Part shown: positions 16,163-23,974 of the stretch, piece by piece
How the letters are laid out: the number at the start of each line of letters is the position of its first letter
Position numbering within the stretch: the first letter of the stretch is position 1
NCBI GenBank assembly: GCA_910583925.1
Contig: CAJTZJ010000002.1
Coordinates: forward strand, 9,638-73,637
Source of the DNA: an uncultured Eubacterium sp.
GTDB taxonomy: Bacteria; Bacillota; Clostridia; Oscillospirales; Acutalibacteraceae
DNA length: 64,000 nt
Direction: 5' to 3'
Program-made: the position numbers and the translations under genes
Notes under the pieces: generated by a model
Database searches by the model: none
What the model was told of the DNA's origin: nothing
What the model saw: only the letters and a program-made list of their open reading frames with translations

Positions 16163-16190
16163 CGCTTTAAAGTCTAATCACTTTAAAGCG
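16163..16190 (-). promoter_or_regulatory. Operator-like inverted repeat at the aldolase promoter
   Basis: Perfect 10-base arms CGCTTTAAAG (16163-16172) and CTTTAAAGCG (16181-16190), 8 bases apart. It starts 11 bases past the -10, matching the position of the repeat at the TrpX-like promoter. Confidence 0.65.
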
Positions 16191-16201
16191 GATTAGTGCA
16201 T

Positions 16202-16230
16202 ATTATAACAAAGAAGCATTGCTTTGTCAA
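16202..16230 (-). promoter_or_regulatory. Consensus sigma-A promoter of the aldolase gene
   Basis: Minus strand TTGACA (16230-16225), 17-base spacer, TATAAT (16207-16202): a perfect consensus at optimal spacing, which implies that repression is the control mode. Confidence 0.85.
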
Positions 16231-16242
16231 GCAGAAAAACAA

Positions 16243-16276
16243 AAAAGCTGCTGAGCAATCGGAACAGCAGCCGTTT
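16243..16276 (-). terminator. Terminator of serC-serA
   Basis: GCTGCTG/CAGCAGC arms with an 11-base loop, then T6 on the minus strand. Confidence 0.8.
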
Positions 16277-16288
16277 TGTGTATAAATA

Positions 16289-17452
16289 TTATTTTATAAC
16301 TCTTACTCTGATAACGCCGTCAATTTTTTTAATATCATCAACAACATTTTCGGGAATATCGCTGTCTGCATCAATAATGCTGTATGCGATTTCTCCGCGG
16401 TTCTTATCTTCAAAGTTAGCAATGTTAATGCCATCTTTGCTGATTGTGTCTGTAATGGTAGCAATCATATTCGGCTGATTTTTGTGAATAACGGTAATTC
16501 TTGCTGCTCCGCATCTTGCTGATGAAACGGCAGGCATATTAACGGAATTCTTAATGTTTCCGTTTTCAAGGAAATCAATCAACTCCAAAGCACCCATTGA
16601 AGCGCAGTTTTCTTCGCTTTCGGGTGTTGATGCACCGAGATGAGGAAGAGCGATAACGCCGTCAATATCAATTAAATCAGCTGATGGGAAATCTGTTACA
16701 TAAGCTGCCATTCTGCCATCCTCAAGAGCAGCAACAACATCAGCGCTGTTTGCAAGATCTCCGCGTGCAAAATTAAGGATGCGTACAGTATCTTTCATCT
16801 TGTCAATGTTGGCTGTGCAGATAAGCTCTTTTGTTTCCGGAGTAAGCGGAACATGAACTGTAATATAGTCTGCAACAGGGAAAATCTCATCAAGATTATT
16901 ATTAACAGTAACCTCTTTTTTCAAAGTTTCCGCCAATTCAGCTGTAAGGAAAGGATCATAACCGATAACCTCCATTCCAAGGTCAACTGCTGCGTTTGCA
17001 ACAAGTCTTCCGATAGCACCCAGACCGATAACAGCAAGGGTTTTTCCCTTGATTTCAGGACCTGCGAAAGCACTTTTGCCCTTTTCAACGCTCTTGCTTA
17101 CATTTTCATCATTCTTGATTGTTTTGCACCAGTCAATAGCCTTTGTAATCTTACGGCTTGCAAGAAGAAGTCCGCATACAACAAGCTCTTTAACAGCGTT
17201 TGCGTTTGCACCGGGTGTATTGAAAACAACAATGCCCTTATCTGTGCAGTCCGCAACAGGGATGTTGTTTACGCCTGCACCTGCCCTTGCGATTGCAAGA
17301 AGAGATTGCGGCATTTCCATTTCGTGCATGGAAGCTGAGCGAACCATAATTGCTTGGGGATTTTCAACATTGTCGCCGCAGGTGTATTTTTCAGTATCAA
17401 ATTTGGAAATACCGACATTCGAAATTTTATTTAAGGTTTTGATATGAAACAT
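16289..17452 (-). CDS. serA: D-3-phosphoglycerate dehydrogenase
   Basis: Oxidises 3-phosphoglycerate to 3-phosphohydroxypyruvate, the entry to serine synthesis. At 387 residues it has the substrate-binding domain, the Rossmann domain with GLGAIGRLVANAA (about 143-155), the catalytic stretch RILNFARGDLAN, the His of ALPHLGASTPESEENC and a C-terminal ACT domain (from about 315, ARITVIHKNQPNMIATI) that usually gives serine feedback. It is the short clostridial form without the extra intervening domain. The start ATG overlaps the serC stop by one base (TAATG), so serC-serA is one operon. NAD is the expected cofactor. Confidence 0.95.
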   Translation of the reverse strand: MFHIKTLNKISNVGISKFDTEKYTCGDNVENPQAIMVRSASMHEMEMPQSLLAIARAGAGVNNIPVADCTDKGIVVFNTPGANANAVKELVVCGLLLASRKITKAIDWCKTIKNDENVSKSVEKGKSAFAGPEIKGKTLAVIGLGAIGRLVANAAVDLGMEVIGYDPFLTAELAETLKKEVTVNNNLDEIFPVADYITVHVPLTPETKELICTANIDKMKDTVRILNFARGDLANSADVVAALEDGRMAAYVTDFPSADLIDIDGVIALPHLGASTPESEENCASMGALELIDFLENGNIKNSVNMPAVSSARCGAARITVIHKNQPNMIATITDTISKDGINIANFEDKNRGEIAYSIIDADSDIPENVVDDIKKIDGVIRVRVIK

Positions 17453-18537
17453 TATTTGTTATCCTCCTCAAATTTCTTCATGAATGCAACAAGCTTTTCA
17501 ACGCCTTCAATCGGCATTGCATTGTAGATTGAAGCTCTCATACCGCCAACGCTTCTGTGACCCTTAAGGTTAACGAAGCCTGCTTCGGTTGCCTCTTTGA
17601 TGAATTTTGCATTAAGCTCATCGCTGTCTGTTACAAAAGGAACATTCATAAGTGAACGGTCCTCTGGAACAACCGTACCCTTGAACATTTCACTACTGTC
17701 AAGGAAATCATAAAGAACCTTTGCTTTCTTTTCGTTGTATTCTTTAAGTCCTTCAAGACCGCCGAAGGTTTCCTTAATCCAGTCAAGAACAAGCTTGCAG
17801 ATATAAATTGTCCAGCATGGAGGTGTGTTGTAAAGTGAATCAGCCTCTGCCTGAACCTGATAGTTCATCATAACAGGGCAGATATCTCTTGCGTTGCCGA
17901 GAAGATCCTCGCGGATAATTGCAACTACAAGACCTGCAGGAGCAACATTTTTCTGTGCACCAAAATAAACAACGCCGAATTTTGAAATATCAAGCGGCTC
18001 TGAAAGAGCGCATGATGAAACATCGGCAATAAGCACCTTATCGCCTACAGGAGGAAGCTCCTTGTAAACTGTTCCGTAAATTGTATTGTTGAGGCAGATA
18101 TATACATAGTCTGCATCTTCTCTGAAATCCTCAGCCTTTGTTTTCGGAATGTAGCTGAAAGTTTTATCTGCTGATGAAGCAACAGCCTTAACATCGCCGT
18201 ATTTCTGAGCCTCCTGATAAGCCTTTTTAGCCCACTGACCCGTGATGATATAATCAGCCTTGCCTGATCCGTTCATAAAGTTGAGCGGAATAGCTGAAAA
18301 CTGAGCAGAAGCACCGCCCTGTAAAAACAATACCTTGTAGTTATCCGGAATTTTATAAAGCTCTCTCATAAGAGCCTCAGCTTCCTTGATGATTTCGTCA
18401 AAGACCTTTGAACGGTGGCTCATTTCCATAACGGACTGACCTGAGCCCTTGTAGTCAAGAATTTCTGCTCCTGCCTTTTCAAGAACAGATACAGGAAGTG
18501 TTGACGGACCTGCACTGAAATTATAAACTCTTGCCAT
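17452..18537 (-). CDS. serC: Phosphoserine aminotransferase
   Basis: PLP enzyme transferring the amino group of glutamate to 3-phosphohydroxypyruvate (361 residues). Seen: N-terminal ARVYNFSAGPSTLP, the phosphate-binding GGASAQFSAIPLN, and the Schiff-base Lys in VYFGAQKNVAPAG, plus the C-terminal GHRSVGGMRASIYNAMP loop. Start ATG 18537 (MARVYNF) has an AGAGAGG site; the upstream ATG at 18585 adds 16 non-conserved residues. First gene of serC-serA. Some bacteria also use SerC in pyridoxal phosphate synthesis; nothing here indicates that. Confidence 0.95.
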   Translation of the reverse strand: MARVYNFSAGPSTLPVSVLEKAGAEILDYKGSGQSVMEMSHRSKVFDEIIKEAEALMRELYKIPDNYKVLFLQGGASAQFSAIPLNFMNGSGKADYIITGQWAKKAYQEAQKYGDVKAVASSADKTFSYIPKTKAEDFREDADYVYICLNNTIYGTVYKELPPVGDKVLIADVSSCALSEPLDISKFGVVYFGAQKNVAPAGLVVAIIREDLLGNARDICPVMMNYQVQAEADSLYNTPPCWTIYICKLVLDWIKETFGGLEGLKEYNEKKAKVLYDFLDSSEMFKGTVVPEDRSLMNVPFVTDSDELNAKFIKEATEAGFVNLKGHRSVGGMRASIYNAMPIEGVEKLVAFMKKFEEDNK

Positions 18538-18609
18538 AATAATGTCCTCTCTTTCATAAATATACAATAGTATGCTTTTGGGCAAATTAAACCGAAATTG
18601 AGATTATCT

Positions 18610-18627
18610 TTATTGCCTAAGCGATAA
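18610..18627 (-). promoter_or_regulatory. Possible operator in the serC leader
   Basis: TTATTGC and GCGATAA arms (one mismatch) around CTAA, 6 bases past the -10 of the serC promoter. Same relative position as the aldolase and TrpX-like operators but a different sequence. Confidence 0.35.
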
Positions 18628-18632
18628 TAACT

Positions 18633-18660
18633 ATTATATGGATATTCAACTTTTTGTCAA
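18633..18660 (-). promoter_or_regulatory. Sigma-A promoter of serC-serA
   Basis: Minus strand TTGACA (18660-18655), 16-base spacer, TATAAT (18638-18633). The rest of 18538-18810 is AT-rich with no gene that I can see. Confidence 0.75.
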
Positions 18661-18759
18661 TGATTATGCTGCAACTTTGTGATTTTTTACAATAGATTGA
18701 TAATTAATTAACAATATCGCGCAAAAATTGCTCAAATATTGATTAGAAACAAAAAATAA

Positions 18760-18785
18760 CTGCGGCAGCAGTAAAGCTGTCGCAG
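18760..18785 (-). terminator. Terminator of the 18811-19659 gene
   Basis: CTGCGGCAGC/GCTGTCGCAG stem with one G-U pair and a 6-base loop; the minus strand continues TTATTTTTTG. Confidence 0.8.
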
Positions 18786-18810
18786 CTTGGATGTGATATT
18801 TGGTTTTGTA

Positions 18811-19659
18811 TTATCGGTTTTGCTGAGCCTGAGCAAGTGCGCTCTGAAATTTGGACTGCTTCTTTTTCTTCGGCTTGTAAGCAGGCGGATTGCTGAGCTT
18901 TTTGGTGTATCTGTTCTTTTTGCCCGTAATTTTGTTTATTTCACGAACAGGACCGCTCATATATTCGCTCATATATTCATTTGCAACAGCCATCATTTCC
19001 GGATTGTTTTTCATTTCGCCAAGGATTGAAACACCGATAATGTCCTGAACCTCGTTTGTTCCGTCCTCGTAAACCTCGTTAAGCATTTTGAAAAGCTTTT
19101 TCCGGTCTGCTGCGGTTCCGTTTTTGATTACATCAAGCACCTTGGGGGTTCCGACCTCTTTGAAAAAGGTTTCCGGAAGAAAATCGCCGTAATCAACAAT
19201 ATTCTGTTTGATATCATCTTTAAACTCAGGATAAAGAACGCCGAAACGATTTGCAAGCGAATCAACATCGTAGCTTATCAGTCCGCTTTTTGCCTTGCCT
19301 CTTGAAATGCCTTTCGGCATTTTAATATCATCTACATTCGTCTTTTTTCTTGCAGAAAAAATAGGCTTAATTTCATCAATGGCTTCATTTGCAACGGAAC
19401 GGCAGGCACGCTCATCTGCTCTGCCAAGTTCAAATAACGATTTGGAAATGGAATTGAATTCTGTTTCATCTCCGTTGTCCTCATCTGCGTTTTCAATTGA
19501 TAAAATATTTGCCTCCTTGTCAAAAGTAAAACGGTAAAGACCTTTATTGCCCTTGAAGGTTAAGCTGTCATCTTCTCTGTTAATCTTGGAAAATCCAAGC
19601 TCCTTGTTTGTATCGGCAAGATATTTTTCAATGATTTTATATGCTTCAAAAAGTTCCAT
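18811..19659 (-). CDS. Conserved-looking hypothetical protein, unknown function
   Basis: A 282-residue soluble protein I do not recognise. The N-terminal 90 residues (MELFEAYKIIEKYLADTNKELGFSKINREDDSLTFKGNKGLYRFTFD) look like an alpha-beta domain with a beta sheet. The middle has Asp/Glu-rich helices, and the C-terminal 35 residues are strongly basic (KKNRYTKK...KPKKKKQSKFQSALAQAQQNR), suggesting contact with nucleic acid or another acidic partner. No signal peptide or membrane segment. ATG 19659 is preceded by GAGAGG; a TTG further up lies across that site. Monocistronic with its own promoter (19700-19729) and terminator. Confidence 0.75.
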   Translation of the reverse strand: MELFEAYKIIEKYLADTNKELGFSKINREDDSLTFKGNKGLYRFTFDKEANILSIENADEDNGDETEFNSISKSLFELGRADERACRSVANEAIDEIKPIFSARKKTNVDDIKMPKGISRGKAKSGLISYDVDSLANRFGVLYPEFKDDIKQNIVDYGDFLPETFFKEVGTPKVLDVIKNGTAADRKKLFKMLNEVYEDGTNEVQDIIGVSILGEMKNNPEMMAVANEYMSEYMSGPVREINKITGKKNRYTKKLSNPPAYKPKKKKQSKFQSALAQAQQNR

Positions 19660-19699
19660 AAAACCTCTCTCCAATGCATCTTTGTAATATGTGAATAGT

Positions 19700-19729
19700 A
19701 TTATAACACAATAAAATACAGTTTGTCAC
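19700..19729 (-). promoter_or_regulatory. Promoter of the 18811-19659 gene
   Basis: Minus strand GTGACA (19729-19724), 18-base spacer, TATAAT (19705-19700). Confidence 0.55.
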
Positions 19730-19761
19730 TATATATTTTTAAAATATAGCTTTTATTTATG

Positions 19762-19790
19762 TTGAATTGCTGTCTTTAATATGATAAAAT
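19762..19790 (+). promoter_or_regulatory. Sigma-A promoter of ddl-murI operon
   Basis: TTGAAT (19762-19767), 17-base spacer, TAAAAT (19785-19790). Confidence 0.65.
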
Positions 19791-19820
19791 AATATGAATA
19801 TTTATGAGGTGAACCTTAAT

Positions 19821-20888
19821 ATGAGCAAAAAAACAATAGCGGTTCTTTTCGGCGGTGCTTCCTCAGAGCATGATGTAAGTACGGTTTCCGCAAAGGGCAT
19901 TCTTTCAAATATCAATAAGGAAAAATATAATCTTGTGCTTATCGGCATTTCAAAAAACGGAGAATGGTTTTTGTTTGATGATGATATCAACCTTCTTCCG
20001 AATGATGAATGGCTGAATTCAAAAAGTCTGAAAAAAGCATTTATTTCTCCCGATACGGCAGTGCATGGTATTGTAACCGAGGATGGAGAACAGATTTATG
20101 TTGATGCCGTATTTCCTGTGCTTCACGGCAAGAACGGAGAGGATGGAACGGTTCAGGGTCTTTTGCAGCTTGCGCAGATTCCTTTTGTCGGCTGTGATGC
20201 AACTTCGTCAGGTGTTTGTATGGATAAGGGAATAACAAATGCTGTTCTTGATGCGGTTGGAATCAAACAGGCGGGCTGGATTTCTTTTTCAGAATATGAA
20301 TACAGAAAAAATCCGGAAGCATACATAAATTCAGCAATTGAAAAGCTTTCACTTCCGATTTTTGTTAAGCCTGCCAACGCCGGATCATCGGTTGGGATAT
20401 CAAAGGCAGCTGATGCCGAAGAGCTGAAAAATGGTATTGAAATTGCTTTTAAAGAGGATAAAAAGGTTGTTCTTGAAGAATTCATAGAGGGAAACGAGGT
20501 TGAATGTGCTGTTCTCGGCAATGAAAATCCTGTTGCTGCCGAGGTTGGAGAGGTTCTTGCTGCTGCTGAATTTTATGATTTTGATGCAAAGTATAATAAT
20601 CCGGCTTCTCAGACGCTTATTCCGGCAAGGCTTTCGGAAGAAAAGCGCAATGAAATAAGAGAAACAGCACTGAAGGCTTATAAAGCACTTGGATGTGAGG
20701 GTCTTTCAAGGGTTGATTTTTTTGTTAGAAAAGATAACGGTAATGTGCTTTTAAATGAAATAAATACAATACCCGGTCAAACGCCTATCAGTATGTATCC
20801 AAAGCTTTTTGAGGCAGTCGGTGTTGAGTATGCTGAGCTTATTGACAGATTTATTGAACTCGCGCTTGCAAGAGGGGGAAATTTTTAA
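19821..20888 (+). CDS. ddl: D-alanine--D-alanine ligase
   Basis: ATP-grasp ligase making the D-Ala-D-Ala terminus of peptidoglycan precursors (355 residues). Seen: N-terminal AVLFGGASSEHDVS, PVLHGKNGEDGTVQG, GCDATSSGVCMDK, LPIFVKPANAGSSVGISK, and the metal-binding C-terminus VLLNEINTIPGQTPISMYPK. Start ATG 19821 follows GAGGTG; an ATG at 19794 adds nine residues with no site. The residue before SMYPK and the omega loop (EFYDFDAKYNN) keep the Tyr-type D-Ala-D-Ala pattern, with no sign of a D-Ala-D-Lac ligase. TAATG overlap with murI couples two precursor enzymes. Confidence 0.95.
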   Translation: MSKKTIAVLFGGASSEHDVSTVSAKGILSNINKEKYNLVLIGISKNGEWFLFDDDINLLPNDEWLNSKSLKKAFISPDTAVHGIVTEDGEQIYVDAVFPVLHGKNGEDGTVQGLLQLAQIPFVGCDATSSGVCMDKGITNAVLDAVGIKQAGWISFSEYEYRKNPEAYINSAIEKLSLPIFVKPANAGSSVGISKAADAEELKNGIEIAFKEDKKVVLEEFIEGNEVECAVLGNENPVAAEVGEVLAAAEFYDFDAKYNNPASQTLIPARLSEEKRNEIRETALKAYKALGCEGLSRVDFFVRKDNGNVLLNEINTIPGQTPISMYPKLFEAVGVEYAELIDRFIELALARGGNF

Positions 20889-21694
20889 TGGATAAAAGAC
20901 CGATTGGTATATTTGATTCGGGGCTTGGAGGTCTTTCTGCCGTTAAAGCTGTCCTGAAGTATATGCCGAATGAAAATATAGTTTATTTTGGGGATACCCA
21001 GCGTGTACCTTATGGCTCAAGAAGTGAGCAGACAATAGAAGCGTTCGCAAAAGAGGATATAAGCTTTCTGGAAAAATTCAACTGTAAGCTGATTATGGCT
21101 GCCTGCGGAACAGTTTCGTCTGTTGCAGTGAATGCCGCAAAGCAGGTTGAGGATAGATTTGTAGGTGTCGTAAAGCCGTCCTGCAAGGCTGCTGTTCAGG
21201 CCACAAGGAATGGTAAAATCGGCGTAATGGCAACGGCGGCTTCAATAAACAGCGGTGCTTATACAAGGGAAATTCAGAATATGGATAGGGATATGATTGT
21301 TGAGGGCGTTTCCTGTCCTGTGCTTGTTACTCTTGTTGAAAACAACTGGATTGATACGGATGATTATATTTCCCGAGAAATTATCAAGCGCTATTCTGCT
21401 CCTCTTCTTGAAAAGGGTGTAGATACAATTATTCTTGGCTGTACACATTTTCCTCATTTGGCGCCTCTTATTCAAAGCGTTGTCGGTAAGAATATTACTC
21501 TTATAGACAGCGGCTATGAAGCTGTTATGGAGGCAAAGCGTATTTTAGAGGAAAATGAAATGCTGAATATCAGCGGAAAGGGAGAGACTCGCTTTTTTGT
21601 TTCTGATAAAATGCAGAATTTTTCCTGTATTGCCAATACGCTTCTCGGAATGGATATTTCCGATAAGATTGAATACAAAAATATAACGGAATAA
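20888..21694 (+). CDS. murI: Glutamate racemase
   Basis: Supplies D-glutamate for peptidoglycan (268 residues). Both catalytic cysteines are present, in MAACGTVSSVA (first) and ILGCTHFPHL (second), as are the start IGIFDSGLGGLSAV and the GDTQRVPYG substrate loop; the more usual GDTARxPYG has Ala where this has Gln. Starts in the stop of ddl. The pair fits an envelope-precursor operon continued by DUF1934 and argS. Confidence 0.95.
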   Translation: MDKRPIGIFDSGLGGLSAVKAVLKYMPNENIVYFGDTQRVPYGSRSEQTIEAFAKEDISFLEKFNCKLIMAACGTVSSVAVNAAKQVEDRFVGVVKPSCKAAVQATRNGKIGVMATAASINSGAYTREIQNMDRDMIVEGVSCPVLVTLVENNWIDTDDYISREIIKRYSAPLLEKGVDTIILGCTHFPHLAPLIQSVVGKNITLIDSGYEAVMEAKRILEENEMLNISGKGETRFFVSDKMQNFSCIANTLLGMDISDKIEYKNITE

Positions 21695-21697
21695 ATT

Positions 21698-22129
21698 ATG
21701 GACAGAATACTTTTAAAAATAATCGGCTCTCAGCTGGTTGACGGACAGTCGGACCAAATAGAGCTGACAACAATGGGAACGATGCGTGATAACGGCATGG
21801 CTTATGTAATCAGATATACAGAAGAACAGGAGCCGCCTATGGCGCCTGTTCAGGTTACGGTAAGAATTCAGAAGGATGAAAGTGCTGTTCAGATAACAAG
21901 AACAGGCGGTGTGGAAAGCTGCCTTATTGTTGAAAAGGCAAAGCGCAATCAATGCAATTATGATACCGGCTTCGGTAATCTGCTTATGGGAATTTACGGC
22001 AGAATAATTGAAATGAATATACAAGAGGATAATGGAAGCTTTACCTTTGGATATGATATTGATGTAAATGGTGCAGTAACATCCAAAAACACTGTAAATA
22101 TGGTGTATAGTATAAATAAAAACAATTGA
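21698..22129 (+). CDS. DUF1934 (YwiB-like) beta-barrel protein
   Basis: A 143-residue protein of the DUF1934/YwiB family: a small calycin-like beta barrel (family knowledge) of unknown function. Visible features are alternating beta strands, TTGTMRDNGMAYVIRYTE-like (ELTTMGTMRDNGMAYVIRYTEE), VTVRIQKDESAVQITRTGG and FTFGYDIDVNGAVTSKNTV. Three bases after murI and 23 before argS. In Firmicutes ywiB is usually directly upstream of argS, which supports the assignment. Confidence 0.85.
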   Translation: MDRILLKIIGSQLVDGQSDQIELTTMGTMRDNGMAYVIRYTEEQEPPMAPVQVTVRIQKDESAVQITRTGGVESCLIVEKAKRNQCNYDTGFGNLLMGIYGRIIEMNIQEDNGSFTFGYDIDVNGAVTSKNTVNMVYSINKNN

Positions 22130-22152
22130 AAATAGAAACAGGAGAAACAAAG

Positions 22153-23841
22153 ATGTCTTTAATTGTTAAAGAAACGCAGCTTGAATTAAGAAGAAAAATT
22201 ATTGATGCTCTCGGCAGGGCAGTAGCCAATGAAGAGCTTCCGGCAGAGCCTATTCCGGATTTCATAATTGAGCGTCCGTCAAACAGTGCAAACGGCGATT
22301 TTTCAACAAATGTGGCTATGGCAGGAGCAAGAGCGTTCAGAAAAGCTCCGCGTGCTATAGCTGAAAGTATTGTAAATCATCTTGATTTGGAAAACTCACT
22401 TTTTGATAAGGCTGAAATAGCCGGACCGGGCTTTATTAATTTCTTCCTTTCCCAGCAGTATTACACGGAGATTTTAAAGGATATTGCTGATAAGGGCGAG
22501 GATTACGGAAAGTCTGATTTCGGAAAGGGCAAAAAGGTTCTTGTTGAATTTGTATCTGCAAATCCAACAGGTCCTATGCATATCGGAAACGCAAGAGGCG
22601 GCGCTATCGGAGATTGTCTTGCCTCCGTGCTTGATTATGCGGGTTATGATGTAAGCCGTGAATTTTATGTTAATGATGCGGGAAATCAGATTGAAAAATT
22701 TGCAACCTCGCTTGAGGTGCGCTATCTTCAGCTCTATAAGGATGGAATTGAAATGCCGGAGGATGCTTATCAGGGTGTTGATATAACGGAGCATGCGAAG
22801 GCGTTTTCTGCCGAATTCGGCAATAAATATGTTGAAGCTGAAAGTGCTGACAGAAGAAAAGCACTTGTTGAGTTTGCTCTTCCAAAGAATATTGCAGGTC
22901 TGGAAAAAGATTTGCTTCAGTACAGAATTAAGTATGACCATTGGTTTAAGGAAAGCAGTCTTCACAATGACGGCTCTGTAACGGAGGTTATAGACAAGCT
23001 TAAGTCACTTGGTGTAACCTATGAAAAAGACGGTGCCCTTTGGTTTAAGGCATCTGAATATGGCAATGATAAGGATATTGTTCTTATTCGTGCAAATGGA
23101 TTGCCGACATATATTGTTCCTGATATTGCTTATCATTATAATAAGCTTGTTACAAGGGGAAATGATATTGCTGTTGATGTTCTCGGTGCTGATCATCATG
23201 GCTATGTACCAAGAATGAAAGCGGCTTTAACCGCTCTCGGTATTGATGCCGGCAGACTGAATTGTGTGATTATGCAGATGGTTCGCCTTGTTCGTGACGG
23301 CGAAACAATCAAGCTTTCAAAGCGTTCGGGAAAGGCAATAACGCTTACAACGCTGCTTGAAGAGGTGCCGATTGATGCGGCAAGATTTTTCTTCAATCTT
23401 CGTGAACCGAATTCTCATTTTGATTTTGATCTTGATCTGGCCGCTCAGGAAACAAGCCAGAATCCCGTTTATTATGTTCAGTATGCGCATGCCCGTATCT
23501 GCTCTATCATCAAAAAGGCAGAAAGTGAGGGTGTTGTAATCAGAACTGCAGCGGATGAAGAGCTTAATCTTCTTAATACAAATGAGGAGCTTGAGCTTAT
23601 TCGCCATCTTTCCGGCTTAACGGATGAAATCATTACAGCGGCAAAAGCATATGATCCTGCTAAAATAACGCATTATGTGATTGAGCTTGCTACTCTTTTT
23701 CATAAGTTTTATAATGCGCAGCGTGTTATGTGTGATAATGAGGGATTAATGCAGGCAAGATTAAATCTTTGCATAGCTGTCAAAGATACAATTAGAAATA
23801 TTTTAACAATGCTTAAAATTGATGCTCCTACATCAATGTAA
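22153..23841 (+). CDS. argS: Arginyl-tRNA synthetase
   Basis: Class I aminoacyl-tRNA synthetase charging tRNA-Arg (562 residues). Seen: HIGH equivalent in ANPTGPMHIGNARGGAIGD (about 130-148), the KMSKS equivalent IKLSKRSGKAIT (about 385-396), an N-terminal Add1 domain (FSTNVAMAGARAFRKAPRAIA) and a C-terminal DALR anticodon-binding domain (HYVIELATLFHKFYNAQRVM). Start ATG 22153 has AGGAG eight bases upstream; an in-frame ATG at 22126 overlaps the previous gene and lacks a site. Complete. Confidence 0.96.
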   Translation: MSLIVKETQLELRRKIIDALGRAVANEELPAEPIPDFIIERPSNSANGDFSTNVAMAGARAFRKAPRAIAESIVNHLDLENSLFDKAEIAGPGFINFFLSQQYYTEILKDIADKGEDYGKSDFGKGKKVLVEFVSANPTGPMHIGNARGGAIGDCLASVLDYAGYDVSREFYVNDAGNQIEKFATSLEVRYLQLYKDGIEMPEDAYQGVDITEHAKAFSAEFGNKYVEAESADRRKALVEFALPKNIAGLEKDLLQYRIKYDHWFKESSLHNDGSVTEVIDKLKSLGVTYEKDGALWFKASEYGNDKDIVLIRANGLPTYIVPDIAYHYNKLVTRGNDIAVDVLGADHHGYVPRMKAALTALGIDAGRLNCVIMQMVRLVRDGETIKLSKRSGKAITLTTLLEEVPIDAARFFFNLREPNSHFDFDLDLAAQETSQNPVYYVQYAHARICSIIKKAESEGVVIRTAADEELNLLNTNEELELIRHLSGLTDEIITAAKAYDPAKITHYVIELATLFHKFYNAQRVMCDNEGLMQARLNLCIAVKDTIRNILTMLKIDAPTSM

Positions 23842-23910
23842 TTAGATGAGCTTGTGAGATTATATTATCAATTGAATCAGGTATTTGAAATCTCAGATGC
23901 CTGTAAAAAT

Positions 23911-23954
23911 GAGTTTGCGATAGAATTCAAAGAATATTTATACTTCGCAAACTC
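23911..23954. repeat. Perfect inverted repeat upstream of the radical SAM gene
   Basis: GAGTTTGCGA (23911-23920) and TCGCAAACTC (23945-23954) are perfect 10-base arms 24 bases apart. No T run follows, so it is not a normal terminator. It ends 20 bases before the radical SAM start. Confidence 0.6.
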
Positions 23955-23974
23955 CGGTAAATAAGAGGTAAATT

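Noticed and set aside
16853..17338. 161-codon open frame opposite serA
   Set aside because: Overlaps a firmly assigned gene on the other strand, without a ribosome binding site or recognisable domain.
22474..22965. 163-codon frame opposite argS
   Set aside because: Antisense shadow of argS; composition is unlike a protein.
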